From Pseudomonadota bacterium (GTDB lineage: Bacteria > Pseudomonadota > Gammaproteobacteria > Steroidobacterales > Steroidobacteraceae): DNA of 64,000 nucleotides. Positions 38,063-46,635 of the stretch are shown here, one piece after another; position 1 is the stretch's first letter; each line of letters opens with the position of its first letter. The notes below the pieces were generated by a model. The model searched no databases, had not been told where the DNA came from, and was given only the letters and a program-made list of their open reading frames with translations. The position numbers and the translations under genes are program-made. The DNA lies in the NCBI GenBank assembly GCA_021847105.1, contig JAJZUT010000004.1, forward strand, positions 62,001 through 126,000. Direction: 5' to 3'.

Positions 38063-38515
38063 TCAGTCGAGCTTGAACTCGATAGTGTCCCAGCGCGTGG
38101 TGTCCTCGTGCCGGCCCTGACGGCGGATCGAATCAACCAGCGCCCGCTCGTCCCAGTCGATCACCTCGTCGGCGAGCTCAGCGAGGGACTTCGGCACCGC
38201 CGTGCCCGAGCCGAAGGGCTTCAGCAGCACCACGGGTTTCTGGCTGGCCTTGGCGAACAGCAGCTGGAAGGTGAGCAGATCCTGGTCCTGCTCGAACAGG
38301 CTCGAGAGCGCGACGACCACCTCGACGGGGTTGATCTGGGCGCGCAGCGCCTGCCGCTCCGCTTCCCGGTCACCCGCGGGGCGACGCTCCGGAACGCTGA
38401 AGTTCTGGTAGAAGAAGTTCCGCGAGCTCTCCAGATATTCGAATACCCGCAAATAATCGTCGGCGGGCGCCCATAAATGGGTCACGAACAGGCGAATCGG
38501 GTTGGCCTGCGACAT
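38063..38515 (-). CDS. TIR-like (MTH538/ThsB-type, DUF1863) domain protein
   Basis: 150 residues, the whole protein being one domain. IRLFVTHLWAPADDYLRVFE, then FFYQNFSVPERRP, then INPVEVVVALSSLF and KPVVLLKPFGSGTAVPKSL and DEVIDWDERALVDSIRR follow the MTH538/ThsB pattern closely. In ThsB of Thoeris defence this fold makes a cyclic-ADPR signal, with a catalytic Glu in the helix before the K-P-V/I strand; here the corresponding residue is Gln84 (TFQLLFAKASQKP). No ThsA or other effector lies nearby, so this is not a standard Thoeris system. The divergent neighbour is an EEP-fold protein. Function unknown. Confidence 0.75.
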   Translation of the reverse strand: MSQANPIRLFVTHLWAPADDYLRVFEYLESSRNFFYQNFSVPERRPAGDREAERQALRAQINPVEVVVALSSLFEQDQDLLTFQLLFAKASQKPVVLLKPFGSGTAVPKSLAELADEVIDWDERALVDSIRRQGRHEDTTRWDTIEFKLD

Positions 38516-38646
38516 GCGATGCTGTTCTCCGTATGCTTTTGCAGTGTCTCACATGAGCGCAGCGCTGCGAAGTGCGGCAAGCCATCGGCTGCGGCCGGCC
38601 GCGCAATTGCATAGAATGGGACTTTCCGCCATGCGGTCTGCCCCAG

Positions 38647-39411
38647 GTGCGTCTGGTCGTCTATAACATTCGCTACGCCACCGGCACAGGTCCGGCCTTT
38701 CACCTGCCGCTGCCGGGGGCGGGGTACCTGCGCAGCAACCCGCGGGTCCTCTCTGGAATCACACGCTTCCTGCGCGATGAGCGAGCCGACGTCGTCGGCC
38801 TGATCGAGGTCGACAGCGGCTCGGTCCGCACCGGCATGATCAATCAGGCCGAGCACATTGCCGCCGAGCTCGGCCACTACTCGACCTTCCAGTGCAAGTA
38901 CGGCACCGCCTCGCTCAATACCCTGCTGCCGATCGTGCGCAAGCAGGGCAATGCGCTGCTCTCGGCGCCGCACGTGCACGGGGAGCGTTTTCATTACTTC
39001 GACACCGGCATCAAGCGGCTGATCATCGAGCTCGAGCTCGAAGAGGTGTGCATCTTCCTGGTACATCTGTCGCTGAAGTTCCGCCACCGCCAGTATCAGC
39101 TGCGCTCGCTGCACGATCTGATCGTCAAGGCGGCCAAACCGGTGATCGTCGCCGGGGACTTCAACACGTTCTGGGGCACGCATGAGATCTATCTGTTCAT
39201 GCGGGCCGCCGGGCTGCGCAGCGCGAATTCGGCCGGCCTGCCCTCGTTTCCGGCCCGCGCCCCACGCATCGAGCTTGATTTCATTCTCGTAAGCGAGGGG
39301 ATCGAGGTCAGCGATTTCCGCGTTCCAGACGTACGTTTCTCCGATCATCGGCCGCTGGTGTGTGATTTTCACGTGCGCGCGGCGCGCGCGACACAGCCGG
39401 CTGCGGCCTGA
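38647..39411 (+). CDS. Endonuclease/exonuclease/phosphatase (EEP) family protein
   Basis: 254 residues from a GTG beginning VRLVVYNIRYATG. The catalytic set of the EEP fold is visible: Asn in VYNIRY, Glu in VVGLIEVDSG, Asp-x-Asn in IVAGDFNTFWG, Asp in RIELDFILVS and the Asp-His pair in FSDHRPLVCDF. Substrates of this fold range from DNA to phosphoinositides; a phosphodiesterase or phosphatase role is likely. No signal peptide. The frame continues upstream to a GTG at 38572 but the added residues are not conserved-looking. It is followed after 26 nt by the fadJ-like gene. Confidence 0.82.
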   Translation: MRLVVYNIRYATGTGPAFHLPLPGAGYLRSNPRVLSGITRFLRDERADVVGLIEVDSGSVRTGMINQAEHIAAELGHYSTFQCKYGTASLNTLLPIVRKQGNALLSAPHVHGERFHYFDTGIKRLIIELELEEVCIFLVHLSLKFRHRQYQLRSLHDLIVKAAKPVIVAGDFNTFWGTHEIYLFMRAAGLRSANSAGLPSFPARAPRIELDFILVSEGIEVSDFRVPDVRFSDHRPLVCDFHVRAARATQPAAA

Positions 39412-39437
39412 GCAGCGCCTCGCTGCGGGGAGAGGGC

Positions 39438-41519
39438 ATGAGCGGCACCGACGGCGGCCCGAACTGGCGCATCGAGCGCGATGATGAGGATATTGTCTGG
39501 CTGTGGGCCGACAAGGCGGACTCCTCGGCCAACGTCCTCTCGAGCGAGGTGCTCCGCGAACTCGATGCGCATCTCGAGGCCATACGTCTGCCGCCGCCGC
39601 GCGGGGTCGTGGTGCTCTCGGGGAAGCAGAACGGGTTCATCGCCGGGGCCGACATCAAGGAATTCACCCGCATCAGCGGCGAGGACAACGCCTACCGACT
39701 GATCCACGCCGGCCAGGCAGTGCTCGATCGTCTTGCCGCGCTGCCCTGTCCGACGGTCGCCGCGCTGCACGGGTTCGTCCTCGGCGGCGGACTTGAGCTC
39801 GCCCTCGCCTGCCGCTACCGCATCGCGGTAGGCGACGAGCGACTCGTCCTCGGACTGCCCGAGGTGCAACTCGGCATTCATCCGGGCTTCGGCGGCACGG
39901 TGCGCAGCGTGCAACTGCTCGGCGTCACGGCGGCGATGCGACTGATGCTGACCGGCAAACCGGTGCGCGCCGCCGAGGCCTTGCGCTTGGGACTGCTCGA
40001 CCGGCTGGTCGAGGCCGGGGCGCTGCGCGCGGCCGCCCGGGCGCTCATCGAGGAGCGCCCCGCGCCCCGGCGCGCTCCGTTGCGCCAACGGGTGCTCAGC
40101 TGGGCGCCCGTGCGCCCCTTTGTGCACGCCTCGCTCACTGCCCGGCTTGCCGAGAAGGCGCGCCGCGAGCACTATCCGGCGCCCTACGCCATCGTCGAGC
40201 TGTGGGCGCGCTACGGCGCGCACGGACAAGGCGCCTTCGAGGGTGAGGCGCGCTCGATCGCACGGCTGTTCACCACTGACACCGCCCACAACCTCATCCG
40301 CGTCTTCCTGCTGCAGGACCGACTCAAGGGGCTCGCCGGCAGGTGCCCTGCGCCGCTCGATCGCGTGCACGTCATCGGGGCTGGGGTGATGGGGGCGGAC
40401 ATCGCCGCCTGGGCCGCACTGCGCGGCTGTCAGGTGACGCTGCAGGATCGCGCGACCGGTTTGCTCGATCCGGCGCTCGCCCGCGGGCGCGAGCTGATCA
40501 ACAGACGCGTGCGCGAGCCGAACAAGGCCATCGCCGCCGCCGAGCGGCTGCGCGCGGACCCGCACGGCGAGTCGGTCGGCGAGGCGGACGTGATCATCGA
40601 GGCGATCGTGGAGGATCTCGAGGCCAAGCGAGCGCTGCTCGCGGCGCTTGAGCCACGCATCCGGGCCGATTGCCTGCTGGCCAGCAACACCTCGAGTCTC
40701 GATCTCAGTGTACTCACCGCAGCGCTCCGCCGGCCCGGACGGTTGGTGGGGCTGCACTTCTTCAACCCAGTGGCGCAGATGCCGCTGGTCGAAGTCGTCG
40801 GCACGCCCGGCACCGACCCCCAGGCGCTGCAGGCCGCCAGCGCCTTCGCCCGCAAGCTCGACAAACTGCCGCTGCCATGTCGCAGCGCGCCGGGATTCCT
40901 CGTCAACCGCGTGCTGATGCCCTACTTGCAAGAAGCAATGCTCGCCGCCGCCGAAGGGGTACCGCTGGCGCTGATCGACGCCACCGCGATCGATTTCGGC
41001 ATGCCGGTCGGTCCGGTCGAGCTTGCCGATGTCGTCGGCCTGGATGTCGCCGAGCACGTCGGGCAGATCGTCGCGCAAGGCCTTGGGCGGCCCCTGCCGC
41101 CGCTCGATGTGCTGCGCGAGCGCATCGCACTCGGCAAGCTCGGCCGCAAGAGCGGCGAGGGCTTTTATCTCTGGCGCGAGGGCAAGGCGCTGAAACCCAC
41201 CGCTCCGCCGGTGCCGCCCGTCGACCTCTGCGACCGGCTGATCCTGATTTTGGTCAATGAATGCGTGGCGTGCCTGCGCGAGGAGATCGCCGCAGATGCC
41301 GACCTGATCGATGCGGGGCTGATTTTTGGCACGGGGTTCGCTCCCTTTCGGGGCGGGCCACTCGCCTACGCACGCGCCCGCGGGATCAGCGCCGTGGTCG
41401 AGCGACTCGAGCACCTGGCCGGCCGCTACGGTGAGCGCTTCCAGCCCGACGCCGGCTGGGCACTGCTGGCTGCTGGCACCGACCACAACGGCCTCGGCAC
41501 GGCGCCACCGACCCGGTAA
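39438..41519 (+). CDS. fadJ: Bifunctional enoyl-CoA hydratase/3-hydroxyacyl-CoA dehydrogenase (FadJ/FadB-like)
   Basis: 693 residues. The crotonase domain (about 1-190) shows FIAGADIKEF, HGFVLGGGLELALACRYRIA and LPEVQLGIHPGFGGTVR, the oxyanion and catalytic Glu regions. The NAD domain begins VHVIGAGVMGADIAAWAALR (about 311), with HFFNPVAQMPLVEVVG and a C-terminal KSGEGFYLW. It performs hydration and NAD-dependent oxidation in fatty acid beta-oxidation. No thiolase (FadI/FadA) gene is adjacent. It follows the EEP gene by 26 nt. Confidence 0.9.
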   Translation: MSGTDGGPNWRIERDDEDIVWLWADKADSSANVLSSEVLRELDAHLEAIRLPPPRGVVVLSGKQNGFIAGADIKEFTRISGEDNAYRLIHAGQAVLDRLAALPCPTVAALHGFVLGGGLELALACRYRIAVGDERLVLGLPEVQLGIHPGFGGTVRSVQLLGVTAAMRLMLTGKPVRAAEALRLGLLDRLVEAGALRAAARALIEERPAPRRAPLRQRVLSWAPVRPFVHASLTARLAEKARREHYPAPYAIVELWARYGAHGQGAFEGEARSIARLFTTDTAHNLIRVFLLQDRLKGLAGRCPAPLDRVHVIGAGVMGADIAAWAALRGCQVTLQDRATGLLDPALARGRELINRRVREPNKAIAAAERLRADPHGESVGEADVIIEAIVEDLEAKRALLAALEPRIRADCLLASNTSSLDLSVLTAALRRPGRLVGLHFFNPVAQMPLVEVVGTPGTDPQALQAASAFARKLDKLPLPCRSAPGFLVNRVLMPYLQEAMLAAAEGVPLALIDATAIDFGMPVGPVELADVVGLDVAEHVGQIVAQGLGRPLPPLDVLRERIALGKLGRKSGEGFYLWREGKALKPTAPPVPPVDLCDRLILILVNECVACLREEIAADADLIDAGLIFGTGFAPFRGGPLAYARARGISAVVERLEHLAGRYGERFQPDAGWALLAAGTDHNGLGTAPPTR

Positions 41520-41677
41520 AATCGTGAACCGCGCCCGGGTCCACGCCGCCCGGCGGGCATTACGATCGGCGTTTATCGGCGGGTCGCTGCCGCCCCTCGA
41601 CGGATATCAGTACACTGGCTTTTGAAACCGACATCGATGAAGAGCGTACCGCCAGCGCGCGGCTGCTGCGGCAATTC

Positions 41678-42703
41678 GTGCCCCTTGACGGACTGAAGCG
41701 CGAGAGCCTGGCTGCGCTCGCCAAGAAGATCCGCCTGCATCGGCTCGGCGCCGGGGAAGTGCTGTTTCGGGAAGGCGACCCTGCAGCCCGCACGGTGTGG
41801 CTCGTATCCGGACGGGTGGAGATTCAGCGCAGCGGCCAACCGCCCGTTTTCCTCAACGGCGCAACCGTCGAAGCGGCCTGCGCGCTGTGTGGCGGCAGTC
41901 CGCGCAGTGCCACGGTGCGCGCGGTCACGGCCATCGAGTATCTGTCGATCGAGAGCGAACTGCTCGATGTGGCCATCACCTGGGATCAGACCGGCATCTA
42001 CGAGGTCGCCGAACTGAAGCAGGAATTCGCCAGCACGAGCAGCGATGACTGGATGACCACGCTGCTCACCACCAAGGCGTTTCACCGCATTCCGCCGGCG
42101 AACCTGCAGGCGATCTTCCAGCGCCTCGAACGCGTGCCCTACAAGGCCGGCGAGACCGTGATCCGCCAGGGTGAGGAGGGCGATTACTTCTACATGATCG
42201 TCAGCGGCACGTGCCTGGTCACGCGCGAAACACCGCTCAACCGCACGGGACTGAAGCTCGCTGAACTCACGGTCGGGGACACCTTCGGTGAGGAAGCGCT
42301 GCTCGCCGGAACCCAGCGCAACGCCACGGTGAGCATGCTGACCGACGGGGTGCTGGTACGACTCGGCAGCGAGGATTTCCGCGGCTTGATGAGCGAGCCG
42401 CTGCTGCAGCGGGTCTCCTTCGAGCGCGCCACGGAAATCGTGGCCCGCGGCGGTCAGTGGCTCGACGTGCGCATGCCGCGCGAGTTCCAGACGCACGCGA
42501 TCGCCGGCTCTATGAACCTGCCGCTGTTCATCCTACGGCCCAAGCTCGGCTCGCTCGATCGCAACGTACCCTACGTGGTGGCGTGCGACACCGAGCGGCG
42601 CAGCTGCGCGGCCGCCTTTATTCTGGTGGAGCTCGGCTTCGATGCGTATGTGCTCAAGGGCGGGCTCAACCTCAATCCCCAGGCACTGCTGCGCAGCGCC
42701 TGA
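41678..42703 (+). CDS. Double cyclic-nucleotide-binding domain protein with C-terminal rhodanese domain
   Basis: 341 residues from a GTG. The first cNMP domain (about 1-105, IRLHRLGAGEVLFREGDPAA) is degenerate, the second (about 125-240, RVPYKAGETVIRQGEEGDYF, VGDTFGEEALLAGTQRNATV) is canonical with the FGE-ALL phosphate-binding cassette. The rest is a rhodanese-like domain (WLDVRMPREFQTHAIAGSMN) whose active loop CDTERRS retains Cys and Arg. The frame is open upstream to about 41600 and a CTG at 41615 may be the real start, because the family usually has residues before VPLDGLKRESL. Known relatives are uncharacterised; a sulfur- or redox-linked signalling role is a guess. Confidence 0.8.
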   Translation: MPLDGLKRESLAALAKKIRLHRLGAGEVLFREGDPAARTVWLVSGRVEIQRSGQPPVFLNGATVEAACALCGGSPRSATVRAVTAIEYLSIESELLDVAITWDQTGIYEVAELKQEFASTSSDDWMTTLLTTKAFHRIPPANLQAIFQRLERVPYKAGETVIRQGEEGDYFYMIVSGTCLVTRETPLNRTGLKLAELTVGDTFGEEALLAGTQRNATVSMLTDGVLVRLGSEDFRGLMSEPLLQRVSFERATEIVARGGQWLDVRMPREFQTHAIAGSMNLPLFILRPKLGSLDRNVPYVVACDTERRSCAAAFILVELGFDAYVLKGGLNLNPQALLRSA

Positions 42704-42724
42704 GCGCCCGTTCGCGCACGGCCT

Positions 42725-43075
42725 CTACATGGTGTGCGTGGGTTTGTCGCCGGAGAGCGCCCCGGCGAGATAGGTCTCGATCTTCTTCTGTGTCTGACCG
42801 TGATCCTGCTCGCTGAACTGCACGCCGATGCCGGCAGTGCGCTTGCCCTGCGCACCTTTGGGCGTCACCCAGATCACCCGCCCCGCGACCGGCAGCTTCT
42901 CATCCTCGCCCATCAGGTTGAGCAGCATGAAGACCTCGTCGCCGAGGCGGTAGTTGCTGTTGGTCGGAATGAACAGCCCGCCGTTCTTCACAAATGGCAT
43001 ATAGGCCAGATACAGGGCGCTCTTGTCCTTGATCGTCAGCGTCAGCAGACTCGGCTTGTTGGCACCGGCTCGCAC
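42725..43075 (-). CDS. pilZ: PilZ-domain protein (type IV pilus assembly/c-di-GMP type)
   Basis: 116 residues from a GTG preceded by TGGGGA. The sequence LTLTIKDKSALYLAYMPFVK then GGLFIPTNSNYRLGDEVFML and GRVIWVTPKGAQGKRTAGIG is that of the short PilZ protein always found after holB in gammaproteobacteria. This type lacks the N-terminal RxxxR c-di-GMP motif and acts in type IV pilus assembly with PilB and FimX-like partners. It ends the minus-strand fab-holB block. Confidence 0.9.
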   Translation of the reverse strand: MRAGANKPSLLTLTIKDKSALYLAYMPFVKNGGLFIPTNSNYRLGDEVFMLLNLMGEDEKLPVAGRVIWVTPKGAQGKRTAGIGVQFSEQDHGQTQKKIETYLAGALSGDKPTHTM

Positions 43076-43123
43076 GTTCTCATCCCCAGCTTCGCTTCAA
43101 CCCTGCTCTTGTGTGCCGCGCGC

Positions 43124-44083
43124 TCAGGCCGCGCGGCGCGGCGCGAGCCGCCGCAGCAACGTCTCGAGCGCCACGCTACGATTGAGTGGCACGTCGAATG
43201 ATGACCTCAGCTCCCGCACTGCGTCCAGAAGTTCGAAAGTTTCCCTTATAGCCGGCCCGGCAGCGCGCGAGTGCGCGCTGCGACGCACTTCCGCCGTCGC
43301 GTCCGGCCCGAGCAGCCGAGTGCGGATCCGTTCCGTGAGCCAGTTCTCAAAACACGCCAGGCGCAGCGGCAGCTGCTCGCGCGCCCAGCGCTCGGCGCAC
43401 TGCGTGGGATCGCCCGCCCCGGCGCTGAGTTGCTCAAGATCCGCGCGCATTTCAGCGGCAGTGGCGAGCAGCGCAGCCGGATCGGCCGCCGCGGCGAGCC
43501 ACGGGGCATCGCCCAGCACCCCGAGCACCCCGGCCCAGTCACCGGGCCCGCGCACCGCCTCGAGCCACGCCACGGCCGCCTCCCGGGGTGGTGCCGCGAC
43601 GCGCAGGCGCTGACAGCGGCTGAGAATCGTCGCCGGCAGGCGCGAGGGCACGCTCGCCACCAGCACCAGCAACGTCGAGCGCGGCGGCTCCTCGAGCGTC
43701 TTCAGCAGCGCATTGGCCGCAAAGCGATTCATGTCGTCCGCCGGACAGATGATCCCCACCTTGTAGCCGCCCTGGTGGGCGGTGAGAGCCAGATCGGCCG
43801 CGAGCTCGCGCACCTGCTCGATGCGAATCTGCGTCGAGTTCTCGATCGGGGTCAGGCGAAGCAGGTCCGGATGCTGCCACTGACTCGCATGCTGGCACGC
43901 CGAGCACTGCCCACACGGGGCCCGCGCCGCAGCGCTGCACAACACCAACTGCGCGGTCCATTGTGCGAGCCACTCCCCGCCCGTTCCCGGCGCTTCATGA
44001 ATGAGCAGAGCATGCGGCATCCGGCCGGCCGCAAACGCCGCGCGCAATTGCTGCATCTGCGGTTCGAGCCACGTCGGGTTCAT
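43124..44083 (-). CDS. holB: DNA polymerase III delta prime subunit
   Basis: 319 residues. It begins with RAAFAAGRMPHALLIHEAPG then GTGGEWLAQWTAQLVLC, followed by a zinc module APCGQCSACQHASQWQHPD and the sensor region AANALLKTLEEPPRSTLLVL and LPATILSRCQRLRVAAP (SRC motif). It is part of the clamp-loader complex. As in other delta prime proteins, the Walker A is not a functional ATP site. ATG overlaps the tmk stop. Confidence 0.93.
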   Translation of the reverse strand: MNPTWLEPQMQQLRAAFAAGRMPHALLIHEAPGTGGEWLAQWTAQLVLCSAAARAPCGQCSACQHASQWQHPDLLRLTPIENSTQIRIEQVRELAADLALTAHQGGYKVGIICPADDMNRFAANALLKTLEEPPRSTLLVLVASVPSRLPATILSRCQRLRVAAPPREAAVAWLEAVRGPGDWAGVLGVLGDAPWLAAAADPAALLATAAEMRADLEQLSAGAGDPTQCAERWAREQLPLRLACFENWLTERIRTRLLGPDATAEVRRSAHSRAAGPAIRETFELLDAVRELRSSFDVPLNRSVALETLLRRLAPRRAA

Positions 44084-44727
44084 CTCGAGGCTCCGCGGGA
44101 GGACTCCAGCCAGGGAGCGAGCGCTGCGGCGACCTGCTCGCGCACCGCAGCGACCGGCGCGCTCGCATCAATGATCCGGAAGCGGTGCGGCTCGCACCGG
44201 GCGAGCGACAGATACGCGGCGCGGATCCGCTCGAAGAACGCCTCGGTCTCGGCCTCGAAGCGGTCGGTCTCACCCCGCCGCGCGCGCGCGCGCTGTAGCC
44301 CGAGCGCAACCGGCAGATCGAGCAGCAGCGTGCAAGTCGGTACCAAGTCGGCATGCACGTGGGCGGCAAGCGTATCGATCCACTGCGGATCGACGCCACG
44401 TCCGCCACCCTGATAGGCGCGCGTGGCATCCGTGAACCGATCACTCAACACCCATTCGCCTGCCGCGAGCGCCGGACGGATGAGGTTGTCGAGGTGAATG
44501 GCGCGCGCGGCGAACATCAGCAGCGTCTCGGCCTGCGCCGAAACCTGTTCCCGGCCGCGCTCGAGCACGATGCGCCGCACTCGCTCGGCAAGCTCGGTAC
44601 CGCCGGGCTCGCGGGTCAGGCGCACGATGAGCCCATGCGCGCCCAGCCACTCCCCAAGCCACTGTGCCACCGTGGACTTGCCCGCCCCTTCGATCCCCTC
44701 GAGCGTGATGAATGCTCCGCGACTCAC
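44080..44727 (-). CDS. tmk: Thymidylate kinase
   Basis: 215 residues. Walker A EGIEGAGKST, the DRF motif in WVLSDRFTDATRAYQGGGRG and a LID region LGLQRARARRGETDRFEAE. Phosphorylates dTMP to dTDP. It overlaps both neighbours by 4 nt (ATGA), so it is translated with mltG and holB. Confidence 0.95.
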   Translation of the reverse strand: MSRGAFITLEGIEGAGKSTVAQWLGEWLGAHGLIVRLTREPGGTELAERVRRIVLERGREQVSAQAETLLMFAARAIHLDNLIRPALAAGEWVLSDRFTDATRAYQGGGRGVDPQWIDTLAAHVHADLVPTCTLLLDLPVALGLQRARARRGETDRFEAETEAFFERIRAAYLSLARCEPHRFRIIDASAPVAAVREQVAAALAPWLESSRGASR

Positions 44728-45791
44728 GGCGTGTCCCCAGTGGCTGACGCCCGAGCCGCCAGGCGGTCCTTGCGCAGCTGACGGATGTAGCGGCGCAGCT
44801 GCCTGTCATGCTCGGCGAGGGTGCGGGAGAAGTGATGGCCACCCTTACCGGTGGCCACGAAGTACAGATCGCGGGTTTTGTCCGGGCGCACTGCGGCGCG
44901 CAGCGAGGCGAGCCCCGGCAGACAGATCGGCGTCGGCGGCAGACCGCGGTGCAGATAGGTGTTGTAAGGTGATTTCACCGCCAGATCGCTGACGTGCAGC
45001 GCACCGTGGTAACGGCTGCCGAGGGCATAGATGACGGTCGGATCGGATTGCAGGCGCATGCCGCGCCGCAGTCGGTTGACGAACACGCCGGCAATGCGCG
45101 CACGCTCGTCGGCCACCCCGGTCTCCTTCTCGATGAGCGAGGCGAGGATCAGCGCCTGATAGGCACTCGTGAGCGGCAGAGCGACGCGGCGCTCGCGCCA
45201 GACCTTGGCCAGTTCTGCGGACATCTTGGCATAGGCGATGGCGAGGATGGTCCGATCGCTTGTGCCGGGAGAAAAGCTGTAGGTGTCGGGGAAAAAGCGC
45301 CCCTCGGGCTGCTCGCCTGGATGACCGAGTGCGGCCATGATCTGCGCGTCGCTCTTGCCGCGCAGGCTTGGCACGACGTCCGGATCGGCATCCAGGGCGG
45401 CGAGAAACTGTGCAAACGTGGCCCCCTCGACCACCGTCAGATTATCGAGTACCACCCGACCCTCTTCGAACAGCCGCACGATGTCCGCCGGGCTCGCCCG
45501 CGGCGGAATGTCGTACACCCCGATTTCCATGCGCGGCTGTACGCCGGTGAGCCGCAGGTACAACTCCACGGCGCGCGGTTCGCTCAGCGCACCGAGCGAA
45601 CGCATTCGACTGAACACCTGACGCAGCGTGTCGCCGGCTTCGACCCGCACGCGCACGGTGTGCTGTGCGGGCCCCGGGGCGGTGAAATGATGCGCCAGCC
45701 AGGCATAACTGCCCGCCGCGGCCAGCAACGCGAACACCAGCAGCGCGAGCGCGATCCGCCCGATGCGCCCTGTGCGGACCGGTTCAGCCAT
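44724..45791 (-). CDS. mltG: Endolytic peptidoglycan transglycosylase MltG
   Basis: 355 residues. One N-terminal membrane segment (IALALLVFALLAAAGSYAWL), a LysM-like region (TVRVRVEAGDTLRQVFSRM), and a YceG catalytic domain with ASLIEKETGVADERARIAGV (catalytic Glu) and LQSDPTVIYALG. It cleaves nascent glycan strands at the inner membrane. It overlaps pabC by 8 nt and tmk by 4 nt. Confidence 0.94.
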   Translation of the reverse strand: MAEPVRTGRIGRIALALLVFALLAAAGSYAWLAHHFTAPGPAQHTVRVRVEAGDTLRQVFSRMRSLGALSEPRAVELYLRLTGVQPRMEIGVYDIPPRASPADIVRLFEEGRVVLDNLTVVEGATFAQFLAALDADPDVVPSLRGKSDAQIMAALGHPGEQPEGRFFPDTYSFSPGTSDRTILAIAYAKMSAELAKVWRERRVALPLTSAYQALILASLIEKETGVADERARIAGVFVNRLRRGMRLQSDPTVIYALGSRYHGALHVSDLAVKSPYNTYLHRGLPPTPICLPGLASLRAAVRPDKTRDLYFVATGKGGHHFSRTLAEHDRQLRRYIRQLRKDRLAARASATGDTP

Positions 45792-46635
45792 CGGCCGGCG
45801 CCTCGAGCAACGGCTGCATCAGCTCCGCGAGTTGCGCCGTGACCGGTCCGACAGGCAACTCGCGCTCCGCCAACACGCGCACCGGCCACAGCCCAACGCG
45901 CGCGTTGGTCAGAAACACTTCGTGCGCGGCAGCCAGATCCGCCTCGCGCAGCACAGCCTGCACGATGGGCATCCCGGCACGCGCCGCCTCACGCAGCAGC
46001 GCGCGGCGCATCACTCCGGCCACACCGCACGCACGGATTTCGGGCGTGCGAATGCGCGGCGCGCCGCCCGCACGGTCAATGAGAAACACATTGGTCATCG
46101 TGCCGCAGATCAGCTCACCGCCCGTGCTGAACATCAATGCCTCATCGGTCTCGGCGCTGCCCGCCTCGTTGGCCGCCAGGACCTGTTCGAGACGATTGCA
46201 GTGCTTCAATCCGGCGAGCACCGGATTCTCGCCCAATCGCATCGCCGCAATGCGCACCCGCGCGCCCGTGCGCAGCACAGCGGCATCCTGCTCCGGCCAC
46301 GCGTAGCGCATGATGGCACAAGTGCCGGGTTCACCGCCCCAGCGGTAGCCGCGGGCACGCGCCGGACCGCGGGTGAGCAATACCTTGACGATCGAGCGGG
46401 GCCACTCGGCCGCCACCTGCTCGATGCGCCGGCGCAGCGCCTCGCTCCCCGGGTTCGGCAGGTGCAGCCGCTCGCAGCCGAGCGCGAGCCGCTCCAGGTG
46501 CAGTGCGAGCAAGCGGGGGCGTCCCTGCAGACAGGCGATGGTCTCAAAGAGTCCTTCGCCGTAATGCAGCCCCCGATCGAGCGCCGAGACGCCGCCCTCG
46601 GGGTGGCCCTCGAGCCACACCACCGGCGCGCTCAC
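45784..46635 (-). CDS. pabC: Aminodeoxychorismate lyase
   Basis: 283 residues from a GTG that overlaps the pabB stop (GTGA). PLP fold type IV: VSALDRGLHYGEGLFETIAC contains the conserved Arg/Tyr start, KHCNRLEQVLAANEA the catalytic Lys, and TGGELICGTMTNVFLI the phosphate-binding segment. It converts aminodeoxychorismate to 4-aminobenzoate and pyruvate for folate synthesis. Any longer reading upstream lies inside pabB. Confidence 0.93.
   Translation of the reverse strand: MSAPVVWLEGHPEGGVSALDRGLHYGEGLFETIACLQGRPRLLALHLERLALGCERLHLPNPGSEALRRRIEQVAAEWPRSIVKVLLTRGPARARGYRWGGEPGTCAIMRYAWPEQDAAVLRTGARVRIAAMRLGENPVLAGLKHCNRLEQVLAANEAGSAETDEALMFSTGGELICGTMTNVFLIDRAGGAPRIRTPEIRACGVAGVMRRALLREAARAGMPIVQAVLREADLAAAHEVFLTNARVGLWPVRVLAERELPVGPVTAQLAELMQPLLEAPADG

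Noticed and set aside
38063..38515. A Thoeris defence system
   Set aside because: Only a ThsB-like protein is present, with an altered catalytic position; no ThsA or other effector lies within the flanking genes.
38612..38617. TAGAAT as -10 of the EEP gene
   Set aside because: No -35-like hexamer at 16-18 nt upstream; too weak to list as a promoter.
39369..41486. A 705-codon minus-strand open frame opposite the fadJ-like gene
   Set aside because: No domain pattern; explained by GC-rich codon structure of the real gene on the plus strand.
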